Shown one piece after another: positions 1-17,400 of a stretch of 64,000 nucleotides of DNA (positions within the stretch are counted from its first letter, which is position 1; each line of letters begins with the position of its first letter). The notes under the pieces are model-generated. The model saw only the letters and a program-made list of their open reading frames with translations. It was not told the DNA's origin and ran no database searches. Origin of the DNA: Mansonella perstans (taxonomy: Eukaryota > Nematoda > Chromadorea > Rhabditida > Onchocercidae); the NCBI GenBank assembly GCA_037074765.1, contig JBAMDO010000018.1:186001-250000 (forward strand), written 5' to 3'. The position numbers and the translations under genes were made by a program.

Positions 1-1221
1 CAGCCTTAAACATTTATTGATTTAATTAGTGAGAAGTATGACCAATTCATAAAGTCCTAAATTAATTCAATCACTTCATCTGGAAAAGAGAGAAAGAGAG
101 AGAGAAGTAGAAGCTGTGACGAATCCGTGACCTCACGTTTAAATATCTCGAAACGACAATGAACCCTCTGGGACAATAATGTTGCACGCAGTATTGATGT
201 TTTGGTGGGATTTGTTTGTATGATTCACTGAAAACTTCAATAAACCGCGAATTCTGAAATGAAGAGGAATAATTGTAAATCCATTACAGATAAAACTTTC
301 TAGCAAGTGATCAGTTAATTTTCAAAAATTCAACTAATTTGCAGAAAAGAAAATTAAATTTAAAAAATTCAAAAATAAATGAAAGTTGTAATTTAACTTG
401 TTTCTTTTTGCAAAACGAGAAAATTCATTCCGCTTTGTTTTTTTTCTTTTTTTTTTTGGTATTTGCTCAAGAAATAAATCAATTAATCAATTGTTAACGA
501 ATTGCAATGAAATGTGCGAAGGATAGGTCAATTTAAAGGTCAGAGATATTAATTCAAACGTAACACCTGACTTTGGTATTGACCACAGCATTTTGTTTTT
601 CCAATAAAACCAATAAACAACAAATAGCTAATTGTATGAAAATATCATTTAAAAAGTGGTCACGGTAATGGAACTGTTGACAGGTTTACAGGTTGACTAT
701 TATCACCCGCCAGTCCTTCTTGATGTCCTATCACTTTTAAAGTAAACCGGTATTCAGGATCAAGGTGAAACGATGAAATACTTTAGGTATAAGCTAATTG
801 TATACAAAATGTCATTTAAAAAGTGGTCACGGTAATGGAACTGTTGACAGGTTTACAGGTTGACTATCATCACCCGCCAGTCCTTCTTGATGTCCTATCA
901 CTTTAAAAGTAAAACCGGTATTCAGGGTCCAGATGAAACGATGAAATACTGTTAGCTTCCTCACTGGGTGTAATTTTTTAAAAAACTACTATAAAAGTAA
1001 CTCATTAACGAGAGAAACTAATATGATGCAAAACCTATCATTCCTATTCTGTCCCAGGCAATGTCATCCAATGTCCTCTCGATGTTTTACAGTTTTTTCA
1101 CCATAATTGTAATCGTGTTGTTGAATGGTATAGTAGTAGATATGATAATAATTACATAGCAGTAGAATGATAGCAATTACCAAGCTATTTTAAAATAAGA
1201 AAAAAAAAAAATTTTTTTTAG
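1..1221. other. 5' flank of first collagen gene
   Basis: No gene is supported here. The stretch is AT-rich and holds a direct tandem duplication (626-957, listed separately) that lies about 270-600 bp upstream of the collagen start, where promoter elements would be expected. A TTTTTTTAG acceptor-like tract directly precedes the collagen ATG and could be a spliced-leader acceptor. No tRNA or other RNA gene was recognised. Confidence 0.6.
626..957. repeat. Tandem direct duplication, ~166 bp unit x2
   Basis: Two adjacent copies begin at 626 and 792, both with AGCTAATTGTAT. They share a long block containing GTGGTCACGGTAATGGAACT, CACCCGCCAGTCCTTCTTGA and AACCGGTATTCAGG. Only scattered substitutions and a few one-base indels separate them, so the duplication looks recent. 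It sits in the collagen 5' flank and may duplicate a promoter or enhancer segment; that role is inference. Confidence 0.9.
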
Positions 1222-4250
<3,029 letters not shown>

Positions 4251-6795
4251 ATGATTTTTTATTTTATCGTATAATTTTAAACAAAAAACATTCTTACTTC
4301 ATATTATATTTTTTTTTGTTTTTTTCAAACTATTTCAAGATTGTCTTATAACACATATGACCATCATTTTGCGGAATTTTCAACGAAGCGATAAAAAAAT
4401 TTTTTTCGTTTTCCATATCACTTCATGCAATTTAATTTGATATTTTACAGTTAATTTGAATCTCTTCTCTTAGAAAAGAATAATATCACAAGATGATAGT
4501 TATGAAAAAAAAAGGAAATTAAGTGAGGAGTGTCACACGCAAAAATTTGCAATTTTCTCGCTTCACATCAATTGTGCTACAATTACAGGACATTAAATTG
4601 ACCGTCAGTTATATGTCAACAATACTTGCATAACATTCACACATTACACATTTCCACCATTTTGCTTTGGCATGCAAAATGCAAGATGTTTTTTCAAGAG
4701 CTCATTAAGGCTGAAATTTCGTTTTTTGGAAATTTTTTGATCATTCGTGGAACTTATTGCATGTCCAAAATGAAATGAAATGATTTGTAGTTGTGAAACA
4801 TTTCTGATGAGTTTGTTAGAATTTGATAGTTTCTTTTTTTTCTGATTTCCGGTAATGTTGCCAAGATTAAATGAAACATAGGCTTATTACTGGAAATTTG
4901 CAACTTCACATTTGTGATTGAGCTAAATTAATTTTTTTTTTTTGTGATATGAAATTCAGTACATGACTTAAATCAAGCAATGCAATATCACAAATTATTC
5001 ATTCGAATTTTCAATTCAAATTTACACTGATAACCAAGAATGAAATGGTGAAATGGAAGGAAGTGTTGAAAATTTGATTTGAATCTGAGGTGTACATTTA
5101 TAGCAAAAATAAATAAAAGATTGATTGATTTGTTCTTTGTAAAATTAAACTACGAATTAAAGTTCATGGAAAAAAAATGATAAAAATGGAAATTATGAAA
5201 AGAGAAATCAGAAATTTCTCAAAATTGCAGCTCCATTGAATTATGTAAATTGTAATTATATGAATTGTAATAAGCAAAGAAACAGAGAAGTTTGGGAAAG
5301 AATAAATATGGAATGTGTTAAAATATATTAATTATCTCTTTCACTTTTAATTGAGAAAAGAAAAAAATTTTTTTTTCATTCTTCAACAGTTATTACAGAA
5401 AAGAAAAACTCGCCATATTTTTTTTTTCTTTTTCATTAATAATAAAAAGAACTGAATTCCTAGAAGACCCATTTCTCAAGAAATTCTTTCATTTTTAAAA
5501 TAGCCAAAGTAGTATATCAGATTCGAAAATGAGAACTGATTGTTAAATCCGGAAGATTTCTTCACATGTGCGCATTCAACGTAGTCTGAATCTTCTACGA
5601 CAAATGGTTTTCCTGATAAACTGATTGGTATTTATCACCTCATCTATACTTAGAGTCAAATTAAAAGCAAGCAAATGATTTAAAAATTTTAAAATGATTG
5701 TAAATGAACAAACATATCAACCAGTGCTGGCATTTTTCTCAGATTACTGTAAATTAGATTATGAATTTAGTGGACAATGATAATTTTGAGTCACAAAAAA
5801 AACCTTATATCAGTACAGCAATCCAAGGGCAGTCCGTGGTTGGTTTAATTCATTTACTAATTATTTCCTCATTAATTTTATAACTTCATCTATCATATAG
5901 AAAAGATATTTCCTTTTCACTAAGCTATAAGAGTAGTTGGGAAAAGTAAGTGATGGAATGTAAATGGTCGAAAAGTAATGATTAGGTATTGATTGATCCA
6001 TGAAATGATGTATCAAGCTAACAGGCATATCAGGTAATATCATCATTAGCTACAAGTAATGATCATAGATAGATACTTCTGAAACGTGCACGTATGATTG
6101 TTGAAAAAAATTCTAGAAAAAGCAAAGAGATGATTTGCTACAATATACTATTATAGTTTGCTAATTTTTGAGAAAAGTAATCTGAAAATAATGACCACTT
6201 CCTAAATTTAATTTTAAGGCTAAAAGTAACGAAGAAGAAGAATAACAGAAATGACATATAAATATTTTAATGCATTTGAACTATGATGCGAAATTTGTTT
6301 GTTATGACAATTTCTTCTGATTCATCAGTAGAGTGGACAGAGAAAAATGACCATAATTCGGATAAGCAAAATCGACCGGTGAATAATTAGAATAGGATAA
6401 GACTACTGTTATCGTATAAATCTGCTTAGTGATATTGACAGTAGTCAAAGATATAATTTGCCTCGGGGGAATAAGTGAACAGGATAAAAATTCAGATGTT
6501 CTGTAATCAAAAACCTTCATAGTTACTCCAATTTCCTTGCTTTCATTCATTTTCTCACTTCAATTCTTGTTATTTCGACAGTCCATCCTCTACGAAAAAT
6601 CCTCAAGGCGGAGTTCATCGTCATCGGAGACAAACAAAAAAAAAAGAAAAAATTAATAAACTTTAGTACAACACCTCCCTCCTACAGGACTGTCGTTATT
6701 AATCTTTTCGGTTTCAATATATAAATTGCTACCACTTTCATTTAGTCCTCATCTTACATACAAATGCACACCACACACACACATACACACACACA

Positions 6796-6835
<40 letters not shown>

Positions 6836-7099
6836 CATACACACACATACACACACATAGACACAACATATACATATATCCTTACATATACAGTACGTGG
6901 TGGGAGATTGTTTAATTATAAAAACTTGTTTTTTAGAATTTGCTTTATTAAAAAAAATAAAAAAATAAAAATTTGTTTTATTAAATTAACTGTACTCGAT
7001 CAATTAATTTAGTAATTACTGCAACAGAATTTTTTTTTACAGTAATCAGACCAGATTATTTTTGGAGATTGTAAGATTTGGAGCAAAATTTAAGCTATC
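4251..7099. other. Intergenic region between the two collagen genes
   Basis: AT-rich DNA with poly-A and poly-T runs and a CA microsatellite at about 6764-6860. Short reading frames here lack coding character and recognisable motifs. It must hold the 3' end of the first collagen and the promoter of the second. No other gene seen. Confidence 0.5.
6764..6865. repeat. (CA)n microsatellite
   Basis: About 100 bp of CA/CACATA dinucleotide repeat, about 235 bp upstream of the second collagen gene's start codon. The His/Thr frame through it is an artefact of the repeat. Confidence 0.97.
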
Positions 7100-8547
7100 A
7101 TGTTGGTTGAATCGGAAATACGCGAGAAAGCCTATCGAATGGTGACATTTTCGGCTGTGACATTTTCATTTGTGGCAATTCTGGCGGTTTTTATTACACT
7201 ACCAATGGTTAATAATTATATCAATTCGATACATATGCGAGTACAATCGGAAATGGAATTTTGTAAGGTGACATTTTTTTTTCCAAGCATTTTCTTATCT
7301 TTTATCTCAGATTTTTATTCCTGTTCCTGTTAAACAGTTTCAGTTTTTATCATTTTAATCCTCAATTCCATTTCAATACTAGTTGATGCAAGCCTAAAAA
7401 TAATAATGGCAATAGAAGCAATGACCAAATTTCTTATATGTTGCTTTTGACAACTGACCAGTAACTATGCATTCCCATTTCTATTTCAGTTTCTGTTATG
7501 GAAAAACTAATTGGCAATATTATAATTATGGCTAATTCTTTTATAAGAAATAAAAAAATGATTTAAATCTATTTCTGTTAAACCAAAAAGAAAAAAAAGA
7601 ACTTCAAAATCATAAGACAATAAGAAATCAAATGACAGTTTTAATTTGCTATAAATGATGCATTTTTCGGTCAATTTTTAAATTTTTTTTTATTCGAATT
7701 TCGAGTTTGAATAATAATAGATATCCGTGAATCTTTTTGCTTATCCGCTCTTTCCTTTGATCTTAACCTCATTTTTCAATTCAGAAAAACAAATTAAAAT
7801 TCACAAAAAAAAAACTTCCAACGAAAATGATTGATACTTAATTGGTTAGGAAATTTTCTGTTATTTTTAGTCAACACAAATTGTTTAGATGTTTATTCAA
7901 AAGAATGCGTCAAAATGCTTCCGGCAATAATTATTCGTTAAAAAGAATTAATTATTGTCGACTTGTTTTTCTTTCTCATATTCCTCTTTCTCTCTTATCT
8001 CTATCTCTCTCTCTCAAATATGCATCTTGAAAAATCCGAGAAAAAAAAAATAGAAAAATTTGCAAAAAACATAAATTTCTTCTCGTCATCAATTCACCAA
8101 TCAACAGACGTAATTTGAGAGTTGTAGTAGATGCTGGAAATAAGCGAGAAAATTTACGAAATTTAATTCAAATTTTTTTCTTAAACCAAATTCCTTACAT
8201 AAAAGCAATAAAGACAAGTACGCAAGAAAATATAAGCAAAATTAGTGCAGCAATAGATAAGAACCAGTTTCATAATGCCAAATAATTACTGATTCCATTA
8301 CTAAATTACATTATTGCTTCAAAGTCATTAGTCCGGATTTCATTTCACAAATATCACAGTAAATAAGAAAACATTTATGAGTACAATAATAAGATTTAAT
8401 TAATCATACATATATCTGAACACTGCATCACAGTTAGATAGTTTTTATTCATATCTATGTTACAAATTAGCAATAATAATGATGATATTAATAATAATAC
8501 TGATAATAATAATAATGTAATAATAATTACTATTATTATAAAATTTT

Positions 8548-8579
<32 letters not shown>

Positions 8580-10747
8580 ATTATTGTTATATTAACGGCA
8601 ATAATAATATTAATAATTCTGCTAAGATTACCATTAGTTAATTAGTATGTCAGTCATTATGAACAGTTTTCATGGAAAAACCTAAAAATTCAGAATCAAA
8701 ATTTTAATTTTGTTTTCACAGCTTTGAAAGCAAATATTTGTCTAAATGAAATACAATTTTTTTTTTTTTGATGATTAAATGTTGAGAGTTGTAAATTATG
8801 GCAATTTACAAATGAGCTTCTGAAACTTTGATGTTCATCAGTAAGCATGCAATTTATATTTTGTTACTATTTCAGCTCTGAATTTGTTAAACTTTTCGGA
8901 ACGGTAAATTACTTTATTTCACAGTGATGTTATCAAAATAATCATTTCATTGAAAAATTTACGGTCATGCAAAAAATTGGAAGAATTCCTCAAGAATCTT
9001 AAATTTTGAAAAAAAAAACATGACTGAGCAAAATTTATTATTCAAGAAAAATTGACTAATGTTGATTTTCAAACATATTACCAGAATAATTAACACTTTT
9101 CATTTATTACTGAAGTATTATTTGTGTAAAGTGCAGGACATCAAAACATCAATAGCAATTATCTTTGAGTTAAAATTTTATTATAACAGTCATTATCATC
9201 AGCAGTAATGTGAAAGGTCAAAGGCTAAATTGATCAGTATAAAGAAAGTAATTACTTGTCACAGCTGTTTTGCTTGAAGTCTATGCTTAGATTGATGCTA
9301 ATCTAATGTAAAACATTTCTCTAATGGTGAAAATTAAATTACTTAATTAATTGGAGATAATCTTTTATCTTTTTCAATTTCCAACGAATTGATTTGCAAA
9401 TAATATTGTAAGCTGAAGTGATAACGCATGATAACTTCGAATTAAAATTGTGCGAATTGTTTTGCAGTTATCAGCCCGCGATGTGATGATAGAAGTGAAT
9501 GAGTATCGAGCAGGACCGCGAGGTGTAACACCGGTATTTCAAAAACTTTTACATAATCAAACCATCATTACTGGTCGTGCTAAGAGAGGAACTCCGAGCT
9601 GTGAAGGTCCATTTTAAATTTCATTTAATACTGCAAGTGTAAATATTATCCAGTATTTTTAATTGACAGTAATTTTATTCACTCCTTCTTTCTGAAATTT
9701 CAAATTCATGTTTTCAAAACTGTTCAAAGAGATGTATTTCCATATATATATATATATCCATTAACCGAGAATTTTATTTCTTCCAGGTTGCTGCTTACCA
9801 GGACTTCCCGGTCAAGATGGCGCTCCAGGCAAAAATGGTGTTCCTGGACGCCCAGGTGCACCCGGAGCCCCAGGATTTCCGGGAAGACCACCAGCGTTAG
9901 CTTCTCTTCATTCAGCACCGTTTTTTTCTATTCCAAAATATAAAAAATCGAAAAAAATATTATCAAAAAATAGATCTGTCCAATAGCACTTTAATGTTAG
10001 ATGATCGAAGATTGTCTATTTTAGAATCTGCGAGGAAGCTACTGAACCACCATGCACAGCTTGTCCACCAGGAGAACCGGGACCACCCGGACCTCAAGGC
10101 GATCAAGGTTTCACCATACTTTCCTGTCTTTTTCAGACTTTAGGGAATTTTTGTTCATTAATTTCCAATCTCGATATTAGAATAGATAATTCAAATACAA
10201 TTGTTTCAGCATCCATAGCTAATTTCAGGAAAAGCTGGCCCACCTGGATATCCAGGTCGAAATGGTAATGACGGACCATTAGGACCGCCAGGTCCACCAG
10301 GACCACCCGGACCACCAGGGGAGCCAGGACGTGAGGGTCCAAGAGGTGATGCAGGACGACCATGTATGAGCTCACCAGCAATACCCGGTGATCCAGGTGC
10401 AGCCGGCGAACCTGTAAGTACCATTGAATTTTGCCAAATTTTCTGAGGAAATTTTCTGGTTCGAAAAAAATTATCAAACTCGAATCTGAAACACGATTAT
10501 GCAAAAGCGATCATTGTAGGGACCACAAGGATTGCCTGGTGATGCGGGTCCAGCAGGACGTCCAGGATCAGAAGGCTTACCAGGAATACAGGGACCACCA
10601 GGACCACCCGGACAACAAGGTCAGCCAGGCGAACCGGGACAACAAGGACCAGTAGGACAACCCGGTCCACAAGGCGAACGCGGTATTTGTCCGAAATATT
10701 GTGCTCTGGATGGTGGTGTCTTCTTCGAAGATGGTACAAGACGTTGA
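7100..10747 (+). CDS. Cuticle collagen, six exons
   Basis: Second tandem cuticle collagen. Exons by eye: 7100-7267, 9467-9606, 9787-9895, 10025-10107, 10229-10413, 10520-10747, phases consistent. The start gives [20 protein letters not shown], followed by a hydrophobic segment ending in [10 protein letters not shown] basic RAKR site marks the likely proprotein cleavage before a CC-LPG motif. Gly-X-Y tracts are interrupted by [16 protein letters not shown] and end in [19 protein letters not shown] and a stop. This is the conserved C-terminus of one large cuticle collagen subgroup. The 2.2 kb first intron contains an AAT microsatellite. Secreted to the cuticle; likely moult-regulated from family knowledge. 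Orthologue name not assigned. Confidence 0.93.
8460..8645. repeat. (AAT/ATT)n microsatellite
   Basis: Imperfect AAT repeats pass into ATT repeats within intron 1 of the second collagen gene, so the stretch is partly self-complementary. The Asn/Leu/Ile-rich frame through it is not a gene. Confidence 0.9.
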
Positions 10748-11421
10748 AAAGATCCTATAAAAAAGGTCCTGCGCGATTGCTCATTCCTATCAGTTTCTTC
10801 AATATAATAATTCCTCATTTCTTTGAAAATAACCATCATTTTTCGGCCAAAATCTGCACTTGTTGTATCTTCATATTTTCCTGGCTCAAAAAAAAATTCT
10901 AGGATTGAACTATATGACGCGTCAGGAAAAAGTGTCGAAAAACCCGAATTACTTATATTTTCATGATTTGACAAAGTCTATTTTTTTGTCGTATTTTCCA
11001 GTTTAGTTATGCAAATTTGAATAAAGCGCCTTTTATGTCATCCGCTTCCACAAACACACTGCAAATTCACAGAAAGTTTGAGGTTAAAAATCATAAAACC
11101 ACATGAAAAATGTTGTTAGGGAATTATTCTAGCAAAATTATCTACTCCTTCATCGTTATTCTCGCCCAAATAGGAAAATTAATGAAATACATCAATTTTT
11201 GCTAAGTTTCAAAAAAGGAAATATAAGATTTTTTGACGTTCAATACACTTCAAATTATTAATTCAAAAAAAATTCAAAGTTTCGGAAATTTTTGAACCCA
11301 AATTTGCTCATATATTAAAAGTAGCTAGGAGAAAGATTAGAATATCATTTATCAAATGATATCCTAATCCTATATTATAATCGATCGAATATTCTAATCC
11401 ATTTATCAAATGGGAAAGAGC
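10748..11421. other. Convergent intergenic region, collagen and methyltransferase 3' ends
   Basis: The second collagen (+) and the methyltransferase gene (-) converge here, so the interval holds both 3' UTRs. A short near-perfect stem, GATTAGAATATCATTT at 11335-11350 and its complement at 11354-11369, lies close to the methyltransferase stop. No further gene. Confidence 0.6.
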
Positions 11422-14400
11422 TTAGAGGAGTTGCTTGCGACAAAGACGTGATCCGCAACAGCATTCGAGTCGCTTTCCATCTACAGTACCTTCTGAATAA
11501 CCATAATCCCAAAACAATTCCTAAAAATGGAAATAGAAAGAAATTTTTTATGTGAAACTTTCATTCTATTCTTTGGCTAAAATTCTAAAACTGTGTGCAA
11601 AACTGCTGGAAATAAAAAATAATTTGCTCGTCACGTATAAGAACAGAACTGTATGATAAATTTATTTCTCGTCAAGTGCTTCCATAAGAAATTGATGATG
11701 TATAGACAATTTCACTCACAGAACTTGAATTTTATTTTCAGAAAATCACCGAAATCTGAACAATTACGAGAAGTAACATACTGAACCCGCAGAGATCTTT
11801 GTTGTCGTGAAAAATGCAATCCAGGGTAAACGAAAATCATGCGTATCAACATATACCAGTTGCGCACGAATATTGGGTTGACAGCTATGATTGAAAAATC
11901 GTCCAATATTACCCTTTTTCTTAGCATCAATTGTGTACAGTGATGGAAGTTCCATGTTTTCGAAGTATTTTATCATATCGAAACGGCCCTTGGGTGGACC
12001 TAATCAAAGTTTTTATACAACAACAAAATCAATAAAACTTTAAAGGAATAAGTTTAAGACAAACTAAATCACAAATTAAAATCAATTCATTGTTTTGTAT
12101 ATGGAGTGCTCAATCTATCAAAATTCAGACGAAAAAATCGAAACGATACCTGCTGGCTCAATTTCCGGCATATCATCATTGTCTAATTTCGTTCCACTAG
12201 CAAAAATATCTGATTCCGCCATAACAAGTGATGAACAAGCATAATCCAAATCTGCTGCAGCTAATGAATTGTTTTCCTGAAAATAATCCATAAAAAATTT
12301 TAAATCCAACCAAAATAACGGATAAAGCGTTTTTACACAATACAGCTCTCAACAGAACACTGACGAAACTTACTAATTCCCTTGTTGAAGAGTCCTGTTG
12401 TTCGTCATTACGTTCTTGCACAAGTTTTCGTCGTTTCCGAGTCTTGACAGATCCATTTTCGAAACGATTTCCTTCTGATGAAGACCATGACGAATCTTGG
12501 CCACTGCAACAAGCATTTTATCACCGTTAAAGAAAACTATAAAGTCAAAACCTTAAAAATTTTCATATCTCAGTAACAAGAAATATTCTTTATTCAAATG
12601 ATACTATACAGAAAACAATGGAATACTTAAAAAACAAAACAAATGACCGATTTTCCTGACCTATCATAATCGTCATCTTCCTCACATGAATCTTCATCAG
12701 CCGTAATCAATCCGTTTCCAACTGATAAATTAGTTCCACCACCTTAAGAAAATAACTTGGTAACTTTTCAAACATCTTCCATATATTCCATTCGAAAATT
12801 CTCAAAATATTGCTCTTACCGCCATTATTTTCCTCCTCTGAATAATAACCATCATTTGAATCGCCTAAATCAACACCAGCATTATGTTTCTCCATTTCAA
12901 CGTTATCTACCAAATTTACATCAGCAAAATATTCATCACCAAACTGCAAATATTTATTCAAACAGTGTAAAAATAACAAGTATTTGAAATTCTAAAATTT
13001 TTTTTGAAATTTATAATTTATGTGACTTATATTTTCATTGATGTTACAGCATCAGTACATAATTTAATCATAGCTACACACAGTAGAACAGTTGTTAATG
13101 AATAACATGCATATACAAATCCAACAGTTATTCTGCAAATGTTCTACTAATGTAAAATGAAAAGCCAAAAAATGAACGATTCCAAAAGAAGACTTACCGC
13201 TTTGCCTTCCCTTTCCGCTTGACTATCTGTAAGAATAGCACCAGCATAAGTACACACGAAAACACCTGCTGGAATATCAATCATCGATCGTATGCCCCAA
13301 CCCATTTTTTCCGTTTTGAATAACTGTAAAAATTAATAAAAGAAATGATAATTAAGACTAAAACAGTTCAACCAGTAGCAAATGATATACAACCAAGAAT
13401 AACTTCTCGAAACTACAATAATACATAGTTAGTTTAAAATGGAATTAACAAGGACATTCTGTGAATCTCACTTTATGACTTCTTGATTATTTCCCGTCTT
13501 AATTATTGTTTCTATCTATATTTTCAAATCAATTTAAGACACTCCATCTGTTCAAAACATTCTAACTTCATAAATTTAAAATTAGCTCTACCACTGCCGA
13601 AACAACATTAAAAACCTTCGAAGGACTAAACATTAAAAATATATATATATATGTATAATAGATTTGATGGTTTCTAAAATATTCTTCAGTAATGCAAGCT
13701 CATACGATCATCCAGGTTATATTCAGTGATTTAACAAACAGAAATTAATCCGCCATTCGTGTTACAGCACGTATATATATATATTTATTTATATATATAA
13801 CTCATCTGAGATATATAATCAACAAATAGGTAAAGAAGTGAAGACTTATGTTAAAATTATCCGATACTATCAGAACTGAACTTATTATCGATTCTCTATC
13901 ATTGCATATGATTTCTGAAATCATTTCATTTTGATTTCTAAAATCTTTCCAAAACACGAAAGTGGACTTTAGAAGATTCTCTTGACAACTTAATTGTGTG
14001 ACTTTTTGGTCCTTTACAAATCCACATTCCGCGAAGAAATCATTAATACTGAATAATACTGCTTCAGTTTGATAAAAATTAACAAAATCTGAACTTAAGC
14101 AATTAGCACTGCTGAATGGCAAGAGACATTCGCTGCTTCATAACAATCAAGAACCAAAGATTTTCCGGTATAAAACGATACAGTTTGATATGTGTAAATT
14201 TGTCCATTAGATCAACTTATCGAATAATCTCCTCTTTCATTTAGTAGTTCTTTTGATTAATGAGCATAGATACAAGCCATATGAATAAGTATAGAATGGA
14301 AAATGTTTTCTGAGGCCCTCAATCCAAAATTTCATCACAATCACATGCATCCCCCAATCAGATCATCGACATTCACAATAACTTGTTTGGACAACTATGA

Positions 14401-17400
14401 TCGACAATGCAATATTGCTTAAACTGGGTTGTAAAACTCTGAACACCATGTAGATGGCACTCATTTCTAGTTAATCTAATAGATAACTGGGAAAATAACC
14501 TCAAGAGGAATTTTCATTTGTTGTTGCACCACTCGATTATGGCAGTTACTCCGGCTACATGTACACTTTTCATTACATTCGTATAAGCCTGACAGGTATG
14601 ACTCATCAGTACCTCCAAGTGCCAAATTACGATACCTATAAAAAATCCCAATCTTACAGCTCAACTGAATAGTAAAGTTCTCAAAATAACGTCTACAGCA
14701 TAATAAAATATACCAACCAATAAAATCAAACCACAATAATTTGTAAAATCTGATTATGTGCTTCTTTTAATAAAAAAAAAAAAAAAAAACGTAAAAACCG
14801 TATTGCAAAATGAACTGAAATTTATGTTAACGTCAAAAAATAAAATGAAATTTCTAAAATTAAATGAAACTTCGAAAGTTAACAAAGCTTTGTAAAATTA
14901 ATGTTAATTAATTAAGCTTTGTAAAAATTAAAATTAATGTCTTTGTAAAAATTAACTTTGTAAAAAAATTAAAATTAATTTAGTGTTTTTTTGACAGAAA
15001 AACTCACATATATCCTTTAGCAAATGAAGGTTGAAGACTTTTATCCAGACGTAGCACTTCTGAGCAAGTTAATAAACGACATTCACAGCGAGTCTCATCC
15101 GCGCAATCATCTTGTTAAACAAAAAAAAAAAATTAGGAAAAGTTTATTGAAACTTTTCATTCAGTTTAAACTCAGTTCGATCTTCATGACGAAATATTCT
15201 GCAACGAAAAAAACAATTTATAAAATACCAACCAGTGCAGGTACATCCGCTACAAAAATCAAGTGATATGGATGATATATCAGTTTCCTTATCGAATGGA
15301 TATCGTCGTGTATCATATTCAATCTGGGGAAAAATGGAAAAATCAAACATACTTTTAAAATTATAAGTGCTTTAGTACTCAAAGAAAACAGAAGACGAAA
15401 ATGACGAAAAATTCAGATACACAGTTAGAAACTAGGAATTTAAATCTACTTTCATAAATTAAGAATTTAGATTCATCCCACTGCAATTAAAACAATTTCA
15501 GCGCGAAAAAGTTTACTTTTGGTGGTAATTCATCATCAATTTCATTATAAACAGAAATTGGGATAGCTTCATGGCCATCTGTGAAATCATCTACTAGCTT
15601 AGCTTTAATCGATGTTCGGTAAATTACATTCGGACGGATTGTTCGATCAAATGTGAATAAGTCGATCGTTAGGAGACTGGATGTATTCTGAAAATATGAG
15701 AGAAGGAAATCAGATGTCCAAACAAATAAAATTTTACATAAACTTGCAAAGGTTCTACCACTTTTCCTGATTCTTTAAATGTTCTATCTGCCATTGTAAA
15801 TGCAAACATAGGGACAGAAATAGAATTACCGAAGAATCATTAGCATTATTTATTAAAAAACTGATATTATATTATATTTTATTAAATCGAAGTCGATATA
15901 ATAACCCAGCAACGTAAAAGCTATAGAAACCACACTTTCAAATATTTTGTAATCTGATCCAATTTGTAGATAGAGATTCCACATGGTGTACGATATACTA
16001 CAACTGAATTGGTTGCTTTACGATTATGAGCTACTTTAGCTTTTTTTGTGAATGTTACAATCTGCAAAAAAATAAAATTTAACTTGGTAAATACGAGAAA
16101 TTTCTATCCTCAAGTTTCAAAATTAGGAATTTTTCAAAACAAAAATAAAGAAGAAAATCGAAACAATGTCTTAATTCACTTCTAGCATTGCTATTTTTTC
16201 ATAATTTTTGTTCTTTCTAAATAAACAAGAACAAGAATAAATATTACTTTACTTTCAGAAAAAGTTCAAAATGTACAACCACCTACCTCACGTGACCAAC
16301 CCACTAGTAGAGGAATCATATAAGGAGAATAACCGCAAAATTGTTTATCATATGGATCTTTGTCTAAACATTGTAAACACTTGTCCGTACAATATGAATG
16401 AACAACTTGTTGCAAGTTGTTCCATTCTGGTATATTTTGCACAATAAGATTCTTCTGTACCAAAAAAAAGTTGGAAAAATTATAGAATTTGAAGATAAAA
16501 GATCGAATTTTGAAGATGAAAGATAAAAAATATTTTTTGAATTTATGCGTCATACATAAGCTTTAAAATTCCATTTGTCAACTCATTTAAATTGCCCATT
16601 TAGAAAAAAAAAAAAAACTGCAGACTTCTTTGCGTAAGCGAGGTATTCTTCCTTCAATAACTGAATAATCTCGATAATCATTATCATGCTGTACGGCTAG
16701 TATTCCTCCTTTTCGAGCTGTCTGACGTCTAGGATAAATCTGGAAAGAAAAAGAAAAACCAAATTTGATCACAGAAATTTAGAAACGATAAATAGCTCGT
16801 AAAAGAATGGTAATATGAGAAATCATCAATTATTATTTCTTACCGGTTCGTTGTCATGAAGCAAAGCTTGACCACGTGGACAAAGGTCCATTTCTTTGCT
16901 GAAAATAATATAATTTCTTAAGAAAAAAGAAAGTTTTTAACAGTAATAATAATAGCAAAAATATAACGGTAGAAGTAATAATCTACATTTTATATTAGAG
17001 ACAGTTATATATTTTGAATTCTTTTCTCCCCTCAACAGCCGTCCCCAATTTTCAAACCTTAAATTTGTATGTGAAATACTTTGTCCCGAAAGTGTATATC
17101 CCAAACTGTGAGCTAATCGTGCTTCCCGTCTGGAACGCACTGAAGTAGCTGAAATTCCCATTTTCTGTAGTATCTCGATTTTTTCCAGTCTCTAAAAATA
17201 TGAAATATTTTTAAGGAATAATTGAATAATGTACTATTAATTTTAAAGTTTTATTAAAACTTCTCAAAACACTTTAAATCCTATAAATTATTTAAATTAC
17301 ATCAATTGTTTGACGGATTGCTTCTAATCTTTCTGAACCACGATAAATCCATTCATCTACATGAACATGCTGATTGCATGGGGTTACCACACAGTTTACA

